A stretch of 22,025 nucleotides of DNA from a virus: the IMG/VR virus record IMGVR_UViG_3300025646_000432, positions 1 through 22,025 of that record; one strand, given 5' to 3'. The notes beneath the pieces are model-generated. The model searched no databases and was not told the DNA's origin. It saw only the letters and a list, made by a program, of their open reading frames with translations. Position numbers and translations under genes: made by a program. Position 1 is the stretch's first letter. The number at the start of each line of letters is the position of its first letter. Below are positions 1 to 7,066 of the stretch, in pieces.

Positions 1-81
1 CTTTTATCTTTTCTGTTAATTACTATGTTATTTGGCAGTAAAGAAATGCAAGAAAAAATAGAAAACAATAAATTTATTTAG
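1..81 (+). CDS. C-terminal end of a small or membrane protein (partial)
   Basis: An open frame enters from the left edge and stops at TAG (79-81), giving the last 26 residues of a protein. The visible part starts with a hydrophobic run (LLSFLLITMLF) followed by a charged tail (KEMQEKIENN), as in the end of a membrane protein with a short cytoplasmic tail. The next gene begins two bases later, which fits a shared transcript. Nothing identifies a family. An in-frame ATG at 25 exists, but the frame is open to the edge, so this is most likely the tail of a longer gene. Confidence 0.5.
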   Translation, partial: LLSFLLITMLFGSKEMQEKIENNKFI

Positions 82-83
82 TT

Positions 84-503
84 ATGAAAAAGTTATTATT
101 TATTTTAGTTTTATTGAGTGCATTTAATACTAATGCACAATTAGTTGTAAAAGAAGCTGCTAAAGATACTGTTATCTGGCAGGCAACAAAACTATCTACA
201 GTTCCTAAGATTGTAAAGTTTACAACAGAAGGAGAAGAAAGTTATACTATCTACTATCGCAATGCAAAATACACAAGCATAACTGATATAGATTACATAT
301 CAACAGGTGACATTGAAACAACCAAGCAGTTTTATGAATTGTGTAAAGAAGTATCGTCTAGTGGCAAAGAATATAATGTGCAAGTAGATGATAAAAACCT
401 TGTAATATCTAAAGGAACTATGGGTACAGTAATGATATGGATGTCAGGTTCTTATTTTTACTTAAGTGAAAAATACATTAATTCCATATTAGAAAAGTTA
501 TGA
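84..503 (+). CDS. Small secreted protein with Sec signal peptide
   Basis: This 139-residue protein has a classic N-terminal signal peptide: Lys-Lys, a hydrophobic core (LLFILVLL), then SAFNTNAQ. The likely cleavage is after Ala18, leaving Gln19 at the mature N terminus, the pattern typical of exported proteins of Bacteroidota. The mature part (about 120 residues) has alternating beta-like stretches and no membrane segment, cysteine lipobox or recognisable catalytic motif. It is therefore predicted to be periplasmic or secreted by the infected host. The gene overlaps the next one by ATGA (500-503). A role at the envelope, such as superinfection exclusion, is speculation; the family is not recognised. 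Confidence 0.8.
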   Translation: MKKLLFILVLLSAFNTNAQLVVKEAAKDTVIWQATKLSTVPKIVKFTTEGEESYTIYYRNAKYTSITDIDYISTGDIETTKQFYELCKEVSSSGKEYNVQVDDKNLVISKGTMGTVMIWMSGSYFYLSEKYINSILEKL

Positions 504-700
504 AAGTAGAAGTATTATTGAATGGGACAACTAAGATTGTACTTATTCCAGAAAATGAAATAGAAATTGCTATACTAAAAACTGTGTCTGTAGGTGGCAT
601 AGATGCTACAGTTATTACGCAGCATACCCAGATATTAGATAAAGTTATCCAAGAAGGATTAGTAATATCTCCAAGTAAAAGTGATGCTAACAAAAGTTAA
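500..700 (+). CDS. Small hypothetical protein (66 aa)
   Basis: Its start codon overlaps the stop of the secreted-protein gene (ATGA), so it is probably translationally coupled. The 66 residues look like a compact beta-rich module (VEVLLNGTTKIVLIP, then EIEIAILKTVSVGG) followed by a short helix and a polar tail. The C terminus overlaps the start of the radical SAM gene by 17-20 bases. There is no signal peptide, cysteine motif or membrane segment. Family not recognised. A 71-codon antisense frame over the same bases is taken as a shadow. Confidence 0.65.
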   Translation: MKVEVLLNGTTKIVLIPENEIEIAILKTVSVGGIDATVITQHTQILDKVIQEGLVISPSKSDANKS

Positions 701-1547
701 GAGAAAGTCTATGACCATAAGACCATCAGGGAGGTCAACTGATTTTATCAGCCCCTCCTTTGGTCATGGTTGTTTGTATAACTGTACTTACTGTTATATG
801 AAGAGACATAAGCTAGAAGGTTTAGATATTGCAACTAATACTTTGGATATACTAACAGCAATAGACCACCATGTGTGGTTTGCTGATGTAGAGAAACCTA
901 ATCAGACTGGTGATTTTATTACTTATGATATCTCATGCAATGAAGACTTTGCACTGCATGCTAAGTATCATGAATGGGAAAGAATATTTGAGTTCTTTAG
1001 AGATCACCCTCTTGCTATGGGTTCATTTGCTACTAAGTATGTGAATCCTGATCTTTTAAAATTTGATTCTGCTTATAAGATAAGAATCAGATTCAGTGTA
1101 ATGCCAGAGAAGTTAAGACAGATATTAGAACCTAATACAAGTACTATCCAAGATAGATTAGATGCGGTAGTTAAGTTTCAATCAGCAGGCTATGACGTAC
1201 ATCTTAATTTTAGTCCTGTAGTAGTATACGATGAATGGTTAGATGATTATAAAGAATTGTTTAAGCAAATACAATCTACAATGCAAAGAGATATGTGGAG
1301 TTATACTGCTGTAAAAGCTGAAGTAATATTTCTTACGCATAATGAAGCTAAGCATGAGTACAATCTAGCCCATCAACTACCAGGAGAAGAGTATCTATGG
1401 TGTCCTGACATTCAGGAAAGTAAGACATCCCAATATGGTGGTGAAAACATCAGGTATAAGCATGATCTAAAAGCTGAGTACATCAGACAATGGGCTGAGC
1501 TACATGATCAAATTATCCCTTGGAATACAATACGTTATATATTTTAA
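684..1547 (+). CDS. Radical SAM protein of the spore photoproduct lyase (SPL) family
   Basis: A 287-residue radical SAM enzyme. The [4Fe-4S] motif CX3CX2C is Cys30/Cys34/Cys37 in the segment GCLYNCTYCYMKRH. Further on, RIRFSV...EPNTS...RLDAV...AGYDVHLNFSPVV...W..DYKELF matches from memory the order of conserved blocks in Bacillus SplB (RFRFS, EPGTS, RLAA, AGYK, W..GYFELF). Cys85, in YDISC, sits where SplB has its hydrogen-donor cysteine. Known SPL uses a 5'-deoxyadenosyl radical to reverse 5-thyminyl-5,6-dihydrothymine. The protein lacks about 60 N-terminal residues compared with SplB (about 342 aa). I chose ATG 684 over GTG 681. The fold is secure; the lesion substrate is inferred and could be another UV dimer or something else. 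Confidence 0.82.
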   Translation: MLTKVKRKSMTIRPSGRSTDFISPSFGHGCLYNCTYCYMKRHKLEGLDIATNTLDILTAIDHHVWFADVEKPNQTGDFITYDISCNEDFALHAKYHEWERIFEFFRDHPLAMGSFATKYVNPDLLKFDSAYKIRIRFSVMPEKLRQILEPNTSTIQDRLDAVVKFQSAGYDVHLNFSPVVVYDEWLDDYKELFKQIQSTMQRDMWSYTAVKAEVIFLTHNEAKHEYNLAHQLPGEEYLWCPDIQESKTSQYGGENIRYKHDLKAEYIRQWAELHDQIIPWNTIRYIF

Positions 1548-1550
1548 GAT

Positions 1551-2000
1551 ATGATAAAAATTGGAAGTGCAAAATATAATGTAACTAACTTAGATCAAGT
1601 TGGTAGAAAAGTTGCTAAAGCTTTGACAAAAGATGTTGTTAATGAACACTATCTTATAACAAAGGATAAAGACAGCAATCTTAATTATTTATGGTGGATG
1701 TATAAAGATGGAAATAAGAAAGATCAATTTAATCCTTTTATTTTTAATTTTGAATTGAATCTTTTAGAAGCTCTTGATATTATAAATAAAGATCAATCAG
1801 ATCACATATCTCAAATGTTAAATTCAGAAGACTTAGATAATACTTATATTGCTGTGTGTAGTATATCTTATTTAAGAAAGGAAAGAATTGAGAAGCACGG
1901 TGAATATGGAAAATCTGATAATGTATCTGATGAGTTTAAAGAAGTTATTGATAGATACCCATCTATCGTAGTTAAAAGTTATTTATCTTTTGGAAAATGA
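1551..2000 (+). CDS. Hypothetical protein with an 'MLNSxDxDN' helical motif
   Basis: A 149-residue soluble protein three bases after the SPL-like gene, in the same apparent operon; its stop overlaps the next start (ATGA). Family not recognised. The middle (about residues 84-102) carries ISQMLNSEDLDNTYIAVCSI, which closely resembles a segment in two other proteins of this window (genes at 10244-10645 and 13335-14396). The shared core is ML-(N/S)-S-x-D-x-DN followed by an Ala in a hydrophobic helix, reminiscent of one HEAT-like helical unit. The rest is charged, with no enzyme motif, signal peptide or membrane segment. Confidence 0.7.
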   Translation: MIKIGSAKYNVTNLDQVGRKVAKALTKDVVNEHYLITKDKDSNLNYLWWMYKDGNKKDQFNPFIFNFELNLLEALDIINKDQSDHISQMLNSEDLDNTYIAVCSISYLRKERIEKHGEYGKSDNVSDEFKEVIDRYPSIVVKSYLSFGK

Positions 2001-2251
2001 GTGAAGAAGAATTAATAGAACTAAACTTTGATAAAGTAGTAGTTACTATAGAAGAAAGCGGTGATAAAAATGATTATTACTACTACAAATATAATCTTAA
2101 CGACAATTTTGTATTAATGAGTAATCCTTCTGATGAAAAAGAAGCTGGTCAGTGGTATGTAAATGATTGGGATTTAGGTATAAAAATTAAAGATATAGAA
2201 GATGTTGAATTATTGATCGCTCTTTTCAGAAAGTGGTCCAAGATCGTCTAA
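1997..2251 (+). CDS. Small acidic hypothetical protein (84 aa)
   Basis: It begins on the stop codon of the preceding gene (ATGA at 1997) and is probably translationally coupled. The protein is acidic and tyrosine-rich (DKNDYYYYKYN), with a tryptophan-containing segment (QWYVNDWDLGIKIKDIED) and a C-terminal helix. No family recognised. Its last 42 bases overlap the tail of a gene on the opposite strand (2210-2533), so the two transcripts converge through coding sequence. If the - strand gene were spurious, this one would be unaffected. Confidence 0.65.
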   Translation: MSEEELIELNFDKVVVTIEESGDKNDYYYYKYNLNDNFVLMSNPSDEKEAGQWYVNDWDLGIKIKDIEDVELLIALFRKWSKIV

Positions 2252-2533
2252 ACTTGCGTCAACGGGCTCTTTACTTGTATGTAATTGTAGTTTTTCATTA
2301 ATTATAGACATTAGAACTATTGATGCAGCTTCTTTCCAACAGTCATCGATTGTAACAGAAAGCACATCTAATGGTATAGGCGTTTTTAATATTTCTCCAG
2401 TTCTTAAATGAATATTGGTTCCTGCTTCAGGATTTCGTATATTTGTAAAAGATAACCTGGTGATATGAGTAACATTTAACTGTTCAAAATATCTTTGACC
2501 ATCTTGTTCTCTAAATTCAATTCCTATAAACAT
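2210..2533 (-). CDS. Hypothetical protein (107 aa) on the reverse strand
   Basis: The only substantial open frame between the flanking + strand genes, so probably real despite its isolated orientation. Its 107 residues start with beta-like stretches (MFIGIEFREQ, VTHITRLSF, TNIHLRTGEILKTPIPLDVL), then a helix (DDCWKEAASIVLMSIINEK) and a polar tail. The pattern 'G..IHLRTGEI' followed by 'PLDVL...IDD' loosely recalls small FlbD-like beta domains, but this is too weak to call. The C terminus overlaps the + strand gene ending at 2251 by 42 bases. The start faces the next + strand gene across about 39 bases. Confidence 0.6.
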   Translation of the reverse strand: MFIGIEFREQDGQRYFEQLNVTHITRLSFTNIRNPEAGTNIHLRTGEILKTPIPLDVLSVTIDDCWKEAASIVLMSIINEKLQLHTSKEPVDASLDDLGPLSEKSDQ

Positions 2534-2572
2534 ACTTTAAGTGTATAATATAAAGTTAATAATTTTTTGCTT
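2534..2572. promoter_or_regulatory. Short divergent intergenic region, candidate promoter pair
   Basis: These 39 bases separate the starts of a - strand gene (ends 2533) and a + strand gene (ATG 2573), so promoter elements for both directions should lie here or just inside the genes. The region is almost pure A/T and contains TATAAT at about 2544-2549 and a T-run before the + start. No convincing Bacteroidota-type TTTG / TAnnTTTG pair at correct spacing was found. The assignment rests mainly on geometry. Confidence 0.3.
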
Positions 2573-2959
2573 ATGTTTTTAACCACATTAGTAAAAGCCG
2601 ACTCTAAGTTAGGCTATGTTGATAAAAAAGATAAACTTCTTTATCAATTGTTTCTTGATAAAATAAAAGATGGACAAGAAGTAGAAGTATATTTTTCTAT
2701 TAAAGGATCAAAAGCAAATGCTTCTCAAATTGCTAAAGTTCACGCTTCTATACGTGAAATAGCGTCTGAATTAGGATTTTCTTTTGAAGATATGAAACTG
2801 ATTATAAAAGAAAAAGCAGGGCTTTGTTTTGAAGTACAAGACAGTGATGCTAAAAAAGTAGTGTGCAAATCTTTTGCTGATTGCAGTTACGCAGAAATTA
2901 GTTTGGCAATTGAAGCTTGTAATCAAGTAGCTGAAAAGAATAATATTATGCTTGGGTAG
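2573..2959 (+). CDS. Small phage protein, possibly NinB-like recombination factor
   Basis: A 128-residue protein starting at ATG 2573 (an in-frame TTG lies six bases upstream). The order of elements is a lysine-rich strand pair (KIKDGQEVEVYFSIKGSKA), a helix (SQIAKVHASIREIASELG), a helix leading to a glycine (FEDMKLIIKEKAGLCFEV), then KSFADCSYAEISLAIEACNQVAEKNNI. The pattern 'Q..K.H..IREIA...G....MK..IK...' and 'KS...CS..E....IE' resembles phage NinB/Orf-type recombination mediators as I remember them, but no residue is diagnostic. It overlaps the tail of a - strand gene by 14 bases. A role in DNA metabolism is only a suggestion. Confidence 0.7.
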   Translation: MFLTTLVKADSKLGYVDKKDKLLYQLFLDKIKDGQEVEVYFSIKGSKANASQIAKVHASIREIASELGFSFEDMKLIIKEKAGLCFEVQDSDAKKVVCKSFADCSYAEISLAIEACNQVAEKNNIMLG

Positions 2960-3260
2960 GTTCTACGTAACCTTCATCTCCAGGCTCTAATATCTCTTTT
3001 TCTACATATAAGTTATTTTCTTTAGCTGTTCTTTCAATTTCAGCAAGTAGTAACGTAACTGTATAAAAAGATCTTTCAAAGTCATTCATATCTTCGTATT
3101 TACCTGTCATGATTTTCTTAAGAGACTCTTCTCTTTTTGCATCATCAGTAACAGTTTGAAATAAAAAGTATGATAGAGCTTTTGTCATAAGATAATAAGA
3201 CTTGTTTACTTTAATTTCTACAAGTGCATCATCTTTGAGTTCTTTTACATTAATTGCCAT
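2946..3260 (-). CDS. Hypothetical protein (104 aa) on the reverse strand
   Basis: A 104-residue reverse-strand protein lying tail-to-tail (14-base overlap) with the preceding + gene and head-to-head with the uracil-DNA glycosylase gene, 30 bases away. No competing + strand frame covers it. Sequence: a short beta-like N terminus (INVKELKDDALVEIKVNKSYY), then mainly helices (TKALSYFLFQTVTDD, LKKIMTGKYEDM, FERSFYTVTLLLAEIER) and an acidic Gly/Pro tail. This looks like a small helical phage protein, perhaps structural or a chaperone, but nothing specific is visible. Its strand differs from all replication genes around it. Confidence 0.65.
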   Translation of the reverse strand: MAINVKELKDDALVEIKVNKSYYLMTKALSYFLFQTVTDDAKREESLKKIMTGKYEDMNDFERSFYTVTLLLAEIERTAKENNLYVEKEILEPGDEGYVEPTQA

Positions 3261-3290
3261 AATTATTAATTTTTTACAAATTTAAAAAAA
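3261..3290. promoter_or_regulatory. Very short divergent gap before the replication block
   Basis: Only 30 A/T-rich bases separate the - strand gene start (3260) from the UDG start (3291). A bacterial promoter with a -33/-7 pair does not fit twice here, so at least one promoter must extend into the neighbouring coding sequence. No clear consensus element was identified. Confidence 0.25.
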
Positions 3291-4004
3291 ATGTCAAACA
3301 AATTAGATATTGAAGATATCAAAGAGAAAGTTGCTGAAAAACTAAAACCTTCTGGATGGGACAGAATTCTTAGAGGTTTTATTTACAGTAAAGAGTTTGA
3401 TGATATCATTATTACTTTAGCTAAACAAAGCAAAGATGGTAAAAGATTTACTCCGGTATTAAAAAATTGGTTTAGGGCTTTTGAAGAATGTCCTTATGAA
3501 GACTTAAAAGTAATTATTGTAGGACAAGATCCTTATCCAGGATTAAATCATGCTGATGGTATTGCTTTTAGTTTGAGTAATTCTGATACAATTCAACCAA
3601 GTTTAGAGTATATGTTTAAAGCTATAAATGATACTGTATACGATGGAATGGGTGTTTGCACAGATATGAATTTAAAAAGATGGTCTAATCAAGGAGTATT
3701 ACTATTAAACACTGCTTTAACTACTGTAATTGGTAAAGTAGGACAACATCATATAGTATGGCAACCTTTTATGGCATATCTATTTGACTGGTTAACTTGG
3801 AATAACAATGGTCTTGTTTATATTTATTTGGGTAAAAAAGCTGAAGAGTGGTCACATGCTGTAAATGATAACAATTACAAGTTGTTTGCTACACATCCTG
3901 CATCAGCACTTTACAATAATCTAACTGATTGGGACTCAAATAATGTTTTTAAAACAGCAAACGAAATTCTTAAGAAGAACTATAACACAGAAATAAATTG
4001 GTAA
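3291..4004 (+). CDS. ung: Uracil-DNA glycosylase, family 1 (UNG type)
   Basis: A 237-residue family 1 uracil-DNA glycosylase, which cuts the N-glycosidic bond of uracil in DNA to start base-excision repair. The water-activating motif is GQDPY at 78-82 (Asp80), followed by PG, then HADGIAFS. A uracil-pocket segment LLLNTALTT lies near 137-145, and the C-terminal minor-groove/His motif is HPAS at 202-205 (His202). It differs from the usual family 1 strings: GQDPYP instead of GQDPYH, and HPAS instead of HPSP. Length is typical (about 220-240). It is the first gene of the + strand replication block; together with the MazG-like gene at 19593 it fits control of uracil in phage DNA. UDG is a recurrent gene of crAss-like phages. 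Confidence 0.93.
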   Translation: MSNKLDIEDIKEKVAEKLKPSGWDRILRGFIYSKEFDDIIITLAKQSKDGKRFTPVLKNWFRAFEECPYEDLKVIIVGQDPYPGLNHADGIAFSLSNSDTIQPSLEYMFKAINDTVYDGMGVCTDMNLKRWSNQGVLLLNTALTTVIGKVGQHHIVWQPFMAYLFDWLTWNNNGLVYIYLGKKAEEWSHAVNDNNYKLFATHPASALYNNLTDWDSNNVFKTANEILKKNYNTEINW

Positions 4005-4005
4005 T

Positions 4006-4599
4006 ATGGAAGACATCTTTAACAAATTAATTAAAAACAATCTTACACCTAACCAATATTATATTCTTTGGTGTGTAAAAAATAATTTAGCCCCTAAGTT
4101 CAATCTTAATCTTTCTGTTGAGATATTAAGACTTCAAAATGATGACTGGTTAAATGAAGATAAGAAACTTACTAGTAAGTCTATTATTCTTGTTCAAGAA
4201 TTAGAATCTTATTTCAAGAACAGTAAGAAAAAGTCTTCTGCTAACATAATGGGAGAAGATTTTATTAAGAGAATTGATGAGTATTTAGAAATTTTTCCTA
4301 AATTTAAACTTCCATCTGGCAAATACGCTAGATCTGATAAGAAGAATTTAGAGAATAATTTTAGATGGTTTTTTGAGAACCATAGTTATGATTGGGATAC
4401 GGTGATTAATGCAACAAAACTATATGTAGATGAATATGAGAGACAAGGATACAAGTACATGAGAACTTCTCAGTATTTTATCCGCAAATTAAACCCCGCT
4501 GAAAAGACCTTTGAGTCTGAATTAGCAAACTATTGTGAAGTATATCAAAATGGAGGCGGGAATTACACAGAATCACATTTTAGCGAAAGAGTAGTATGA
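4006..4599 (+). CDS. Hypothetical protein, candidate replication initiator or helicase loader
   Basis: A 197-residue soluble protein one base after the UDG stop. The N terminus (about 1-80) looks like a small helical DNA-binding domain (LTPNQYYILWCVKNNLAP, then EILRLQNDDWLNEDKKLTSKSIILVQELE, a winged-helix-like order). After a polar linker (KNSKKKSSANIMG) the C-terminal part is a helical domain (RIDEYLEIFPKFKLPSGKYARS, then NNFRWFFENHSYDWDTVINATKLYVDEYERQG). A winged-helix N-terminal domain plus helical C-terminal domain directly before a DnaB helicase gene is the usual arrangement for phage initiators and loaders. No motif proves it; the role is inferred from architecture and position. Confidence 0.75.
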   Translation: MEDIFNKLIKNNLTPNQYYILWCVKNNLAPKFNLNLSVEILRLQNDDWLNEDKKLTSKSIILVQELESYFKNSKKKSSANIMGEDFIKRIDEYLEIFPKFKLPSGKYARSDKKNLENNFRWFFENHSYDWDTVINATKLYVDEYERQGYKYMRTSQYFIRKLNPAEKTFESELANYCEVYQNGGGNYTESHFSERVV

Positions 4600-4769
4600 G
4601 GCGATTTAAGCTTTTTACAATTGCAGTACTGGGAAGTATAATAGGATACTTTGCGATAAATACTTTTATTGTACAAGTAAATATTTTTCAATATTTGGTA
4701 ATTGAGTTTATTGTAACAATTCTTCACACATTATATAATGTAGCAAAGAATCAAGAGCAACCAGCATAA
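4596..4769 (+). CDS. Tiny membrane protein (57 aa), two predicted TM helices
   Basis: A short gene filling the space before the helicase. Its ATG (4596) overlaps the previous stop as ATGA, and it stops at TAA 4767-4769. The 57 residues begin MRRFK, then a hydrophobic segment (LFTIAVLGSIIGYFAI), a short turn, a second hydrophobic segment (FQYLVIEFIVTILHTLY), and a polar tail ending QEQPA. Positive N terminus and two apolar segments predict a hairpin with both ends in the cytoplasm. Position between a putative loader and the helicase could mean membrane attachment of replication, but it may equally be a small host-modifying protein. Confidence 0.65.
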   Translation: MRRFKLFTIAVLGSIIGYFAINTFIVQVNIFQYLVIEFIVTILHTLYNVAKNQEQPA

Positions 4770-4776
4770 AAAACAT

Positions 4777-5784
4777 ATGAGTGATGTAAAAAAGACTCCC
4801 AAGAAAAAGTGGAATAGTCAAAGAGAAGGTTTTCAAGAATCTTTAAAATACTTGCAAGGTAGAATGCAAGGGCAAATAAAGAGTATAAGAACACCTTGGG
4901 CAAAGTTTAATGATGCAACCACAGATGGTTTAGAATGGAATACTATCAATGTTATTGGTGGTAGACCAGCAAGTGGTAAGACATTAATAGCTGAACAAAT
5001 TGTTAGAGAATCTTTTGTTCTAAATCCAGGCGAAGACTTTAGAGTACTACAGTTTCAATTTGAAATGCTTGCAAGAACTTCAGCAATACGTGAGTATTCA
5101 AGTATTGTTGGTAAATCTTATAAGTATCTATGTAGTGCTGATGGTAAACTAACGACAGAAGATTTACAAAAATGTTATGATTACGCAAAAAAGAAAGTAC
5201 AATATCCAATAGATGTAGTTGAAACTCCTTGTACAGTTGACGATTTCAAGGAAATAGTTAGGGATTATATGCACTTTCATGCAAGTTATGATTCAGAAGG
5301 GAATATAAAATTCAAGAATGTTATTATTACTATTGACCACTCTTTATTATTTAAGAAAGCATCTTATGAAAAAGATAAGCATGACATGTTAAATAATTTA
5401 GGAGAAGCTTTAACAGCTCTTAAGAAAATTTATCCTGTAATGTTTATTGTGCTTAGTCAGCTCAATAGAAATATTGATAATCCTGAGAGAAATGAAGATG
5501 GTAAATATGGTAATTATATTCTTGAGTCTGATCTATTTGGTGCTGATGCTTTATTGCAACATGCTGATAATCTTATCGGTATAAATAGACCTGCAAAACA
5601 AAAGATTAGATTTTATGGTCCTGATAGGTATGTGATTGACGATGACAGAGTTTTAGTACTACACTTTCTAAAATGTAGAAATGGTGATACGAGAATGAGT
5701 TTCTTTAGAGCTGAATTTGAAAAGATGAAAATAGTAGAGATGATTACACCTCCTCAACAGGAGAAACGATTAACAACCAAATAA
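4777..5784 (+). CDS. DnaB-type replicative helicase (RecA-core only)
   Basis: A 335-residue SF4 helicase core that would unwind the phage replication fork. The Walker A motif is GRPASGKT (62-69); the Walker B acidic position is in VIITIDHSLLF (Asp187); a later motif VLSQLNRNID is the DnaB/RecA H3-type segment (SQLNR); near the C terminus AD.LLQHADNLIGINRP and the basic LHFLKCRNGDTRMSFFRAEFE match the end of DnaB-family ATPases. Only about 50 basic residues precede the ATPase, so the DnaB N-terminal domain that normally contacts primase is missing. This is usual for some phage helicases and means loading and primase coupling may depend on other proteins, possibly the 197-aa product upstream. 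Confidence 0.9.
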   Translation: MSDVKKTPKKKWNSQREGFQESLKYLQGRMQGQIKSIRTPWAKFNDATTDGLEWNTINVIGGRPASGKTLIAEQIVRESFVLNPGEDFRVLQFQFEMLARTSAIREYSSIVGKSYKYLCSADGKLTTEDLQKCYDYAKKKVQYPIDVVETPCTVDDFKEIVRDYMHFHASYDSEGNIKFKNVIITIDHSLLFKKASYEKDKHDMLNNLGEALTALKKIYPVMFIVLSQLNRNIDNPERNEDGKYGNYILESDLFGADALLQHADNLIGINRPAKQKIRFYGPDRYVIDDDRVLVLHFLKCRNGDTRMSFFRAEFEKMKIVEMITPPQQEKRLTTK

Positions 5785-5793
5785 TTTTTAATT

Positions 5794-6330
5794 ATGAGTT
5801 TAACAACAAAAAGTAGTTCTGTAAACAGAAAAGAAAAGACAGAGTTGTTATTTAAGCATCATGAGTGGAAATTTAAACTTCTTGGTGAAGATGACCCACT
5901 TTTCATTGCTAAAGTAGCATATCCTCCTCCCGGAAAAAATGAGTATTTCATTGGAGTCTTTCCAAGTGAAATAAGAAAAGGTAAAGATATCTATACTGAA
6001 TTTACAAGTTCAGATTTAGATGTTGAAGATCCTGAAAGAACTCTTTATAAGTGGAGATATAATCCTCACTATGAAGAAGAATATGAAAAAACAGAAGTCA
6101 GTGCTACAGGAAGTTTTAGATATCTAATTCCTGTTGCTGAATTAGTTAAGATTCAGTTTGATGAAGAACCTACATCTGAACCAGCACTATTTCCAAATTT
6201 TGAAGAAATAATGAATCCTGATTTAGATGCACCACTTAGTCAAATGACTATTAGAGACTTAGCTGCTATTATGCTATCTAAACCAGTAAGTACTAAGAGT
6301 TGGCTTAATGATTTAATTAAAAACAAATGA
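5794..6330 (+). CDS. Hypothetical protein between helicase and Sak4-like ATPase
   Basis: A 178-residue soluble acidic protein, start in the context TTTTTAATTATG. Its stop overlaps the next start (ATGA). The N-terminal two thirds look beta-rich (HHEWKFKLL, LFIAKVAYPPPG, EYFIGVFPSEI, GSFRYLIPVAELVKIQF). After an acidic linker (DEEPTSEPALFPNFEEIM) comes a helical C-terminal segment (APLSQMTIRDLAAIML, then PVSTKSWLNDLI) that looks like a protein-binding helix pair. No catalytic motif seen. Its tight position between helicase and recombination ATPase suggests a replisome or recombination accessory role, which is inference only. Confidence 0.75.
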   Translation: MSLTTKSSSVNRKEKTELLFKHHEWKFKLLGEDDPLFIAKVAYPPPGKNEYFIGVFPSEIRKGKDIYTEFTSSDLDVEDPERTLYKWRYNPHYEEEYEKTEVSATGSFRYLIPVAELVKIQFDEEPTSEPALFPNFEEIMNPDLDAPLSQMTIRDLAAIMLSKPVSTKSWLNDLIKNK

Positions 6331-7046
6331 GTATAATACTTCCTACTAAAAAAGTAAAGGCAGAAAGAGTAAATCCCAAGAGGATGATAATATACTCTAA
6401 ACCTAAAACTGGTAAAACAACAGCTTTTGCTGGTTTAGATGATAATCTCATTATTGATTTAGAAAATGGTAGTGATTATGTTGAAGCTCTTAAAGTTAAA
6501 GCTAATAATTTACAAGAATTATTAGACTTAGGTAAAGCAGTAAAAGAAGCTGGTAATCCATATAAGTTTGTTACAGTAGATACTGTGACTGCATTAGAAG
6601 ATATGGTAATGCCTCTTGCAATAAAACTGTATAGAAAAACGCCTATGGGTAAAAACTTTGATGGAGATAGTGTAATTACATTACCGAATGGTGCTGGTTA
6701 TTTATATATTCGTCAAGCATTTTTTCAAGTATTAGACTTTATTGATACACTTGCTCCTACAATCATCTTGTCTGGTCATATTAAAGACAAACAAGTAGAT
6801 GATAAAGGTGAGATGGTAATGTCTGCAAATATTGATTTAACAGGTAAAATAAAATCTTTAATTTGTGCAAATGCTGATGCAATTGGATATATGTACCGAA
6901 AAGGAAACCAAACTATTCTTAGTTTTAAGACTGCAGAAGAGGTTACTTGTGGTGCAAGACCAGAACATTTACGAAATCAAGAGATTGTAGTAACTGAGAT
7001 GATTGATGGTGTCCTTAAAACAAATTGGGACAAAGTATTTATTTAA
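6327..7046 (+). CDS. Sak4-like / AAA_24 P-loop ATPase
   Basis: A 239-residue RecA-fold ATPase of the phage type often annotated AAA_24 or Sak4. Walker A is SKPKTGKT (24-31); the next strand ends NLIIDLENGSDYVEALKV; a Walker B-like strand is KFVTVDTVTALEDM (around 78-92); a further strand TIILSGHIKDKQVDDKGE has the His-containing sensor region; then NIDLTGKIKSLICANADAIGYM, which is typical of this group. Known Sak4 proteins act in single-strand annealing recombination, stimulated by SSB. Here an SSB-like gene follows 20 bases later, the usual pairing. It overlaps the preceding stop by ATGA. Family assignment is from motif order and context. Confidence 0.82.
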   Translation: MSIILPTKKVKAERVNPKRMIIYSKPKTGKTTAFAGLDDNLIIDLENGSDYVEALKVKANNLQELLDLGKAVKEAGNPYKFVTVDTVTALEDMVMPLAIKLYRKTPMGKNFDGDSVITLPNGAGYLYIRQAFFQVLDFIDTLAPTIILSGHIKDKQVDDKGEMVMSANIDLTGKIKSLICANADAIGYMYRKGNQTILSFKTAEEVTCGARPEHLRNQEIVVTEMIDGVLKTNWDKVFI

Positions 7047-7066
7047 TAATTTAACAAAAAAAGAAA

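Noticed and set aside
478-693. 71-codon reverse-strand frame
   Set aside because: It lies wholly over the 66-aa gene at 500-700 and the end of the secreted-protein gene; the + strand frames have clear coupled starts.
2946-3260. Frameshift or broken gene causing the isolated reverse frame
   Set aside because: The frame is intact with good start and stop positions and no split partner nearby.
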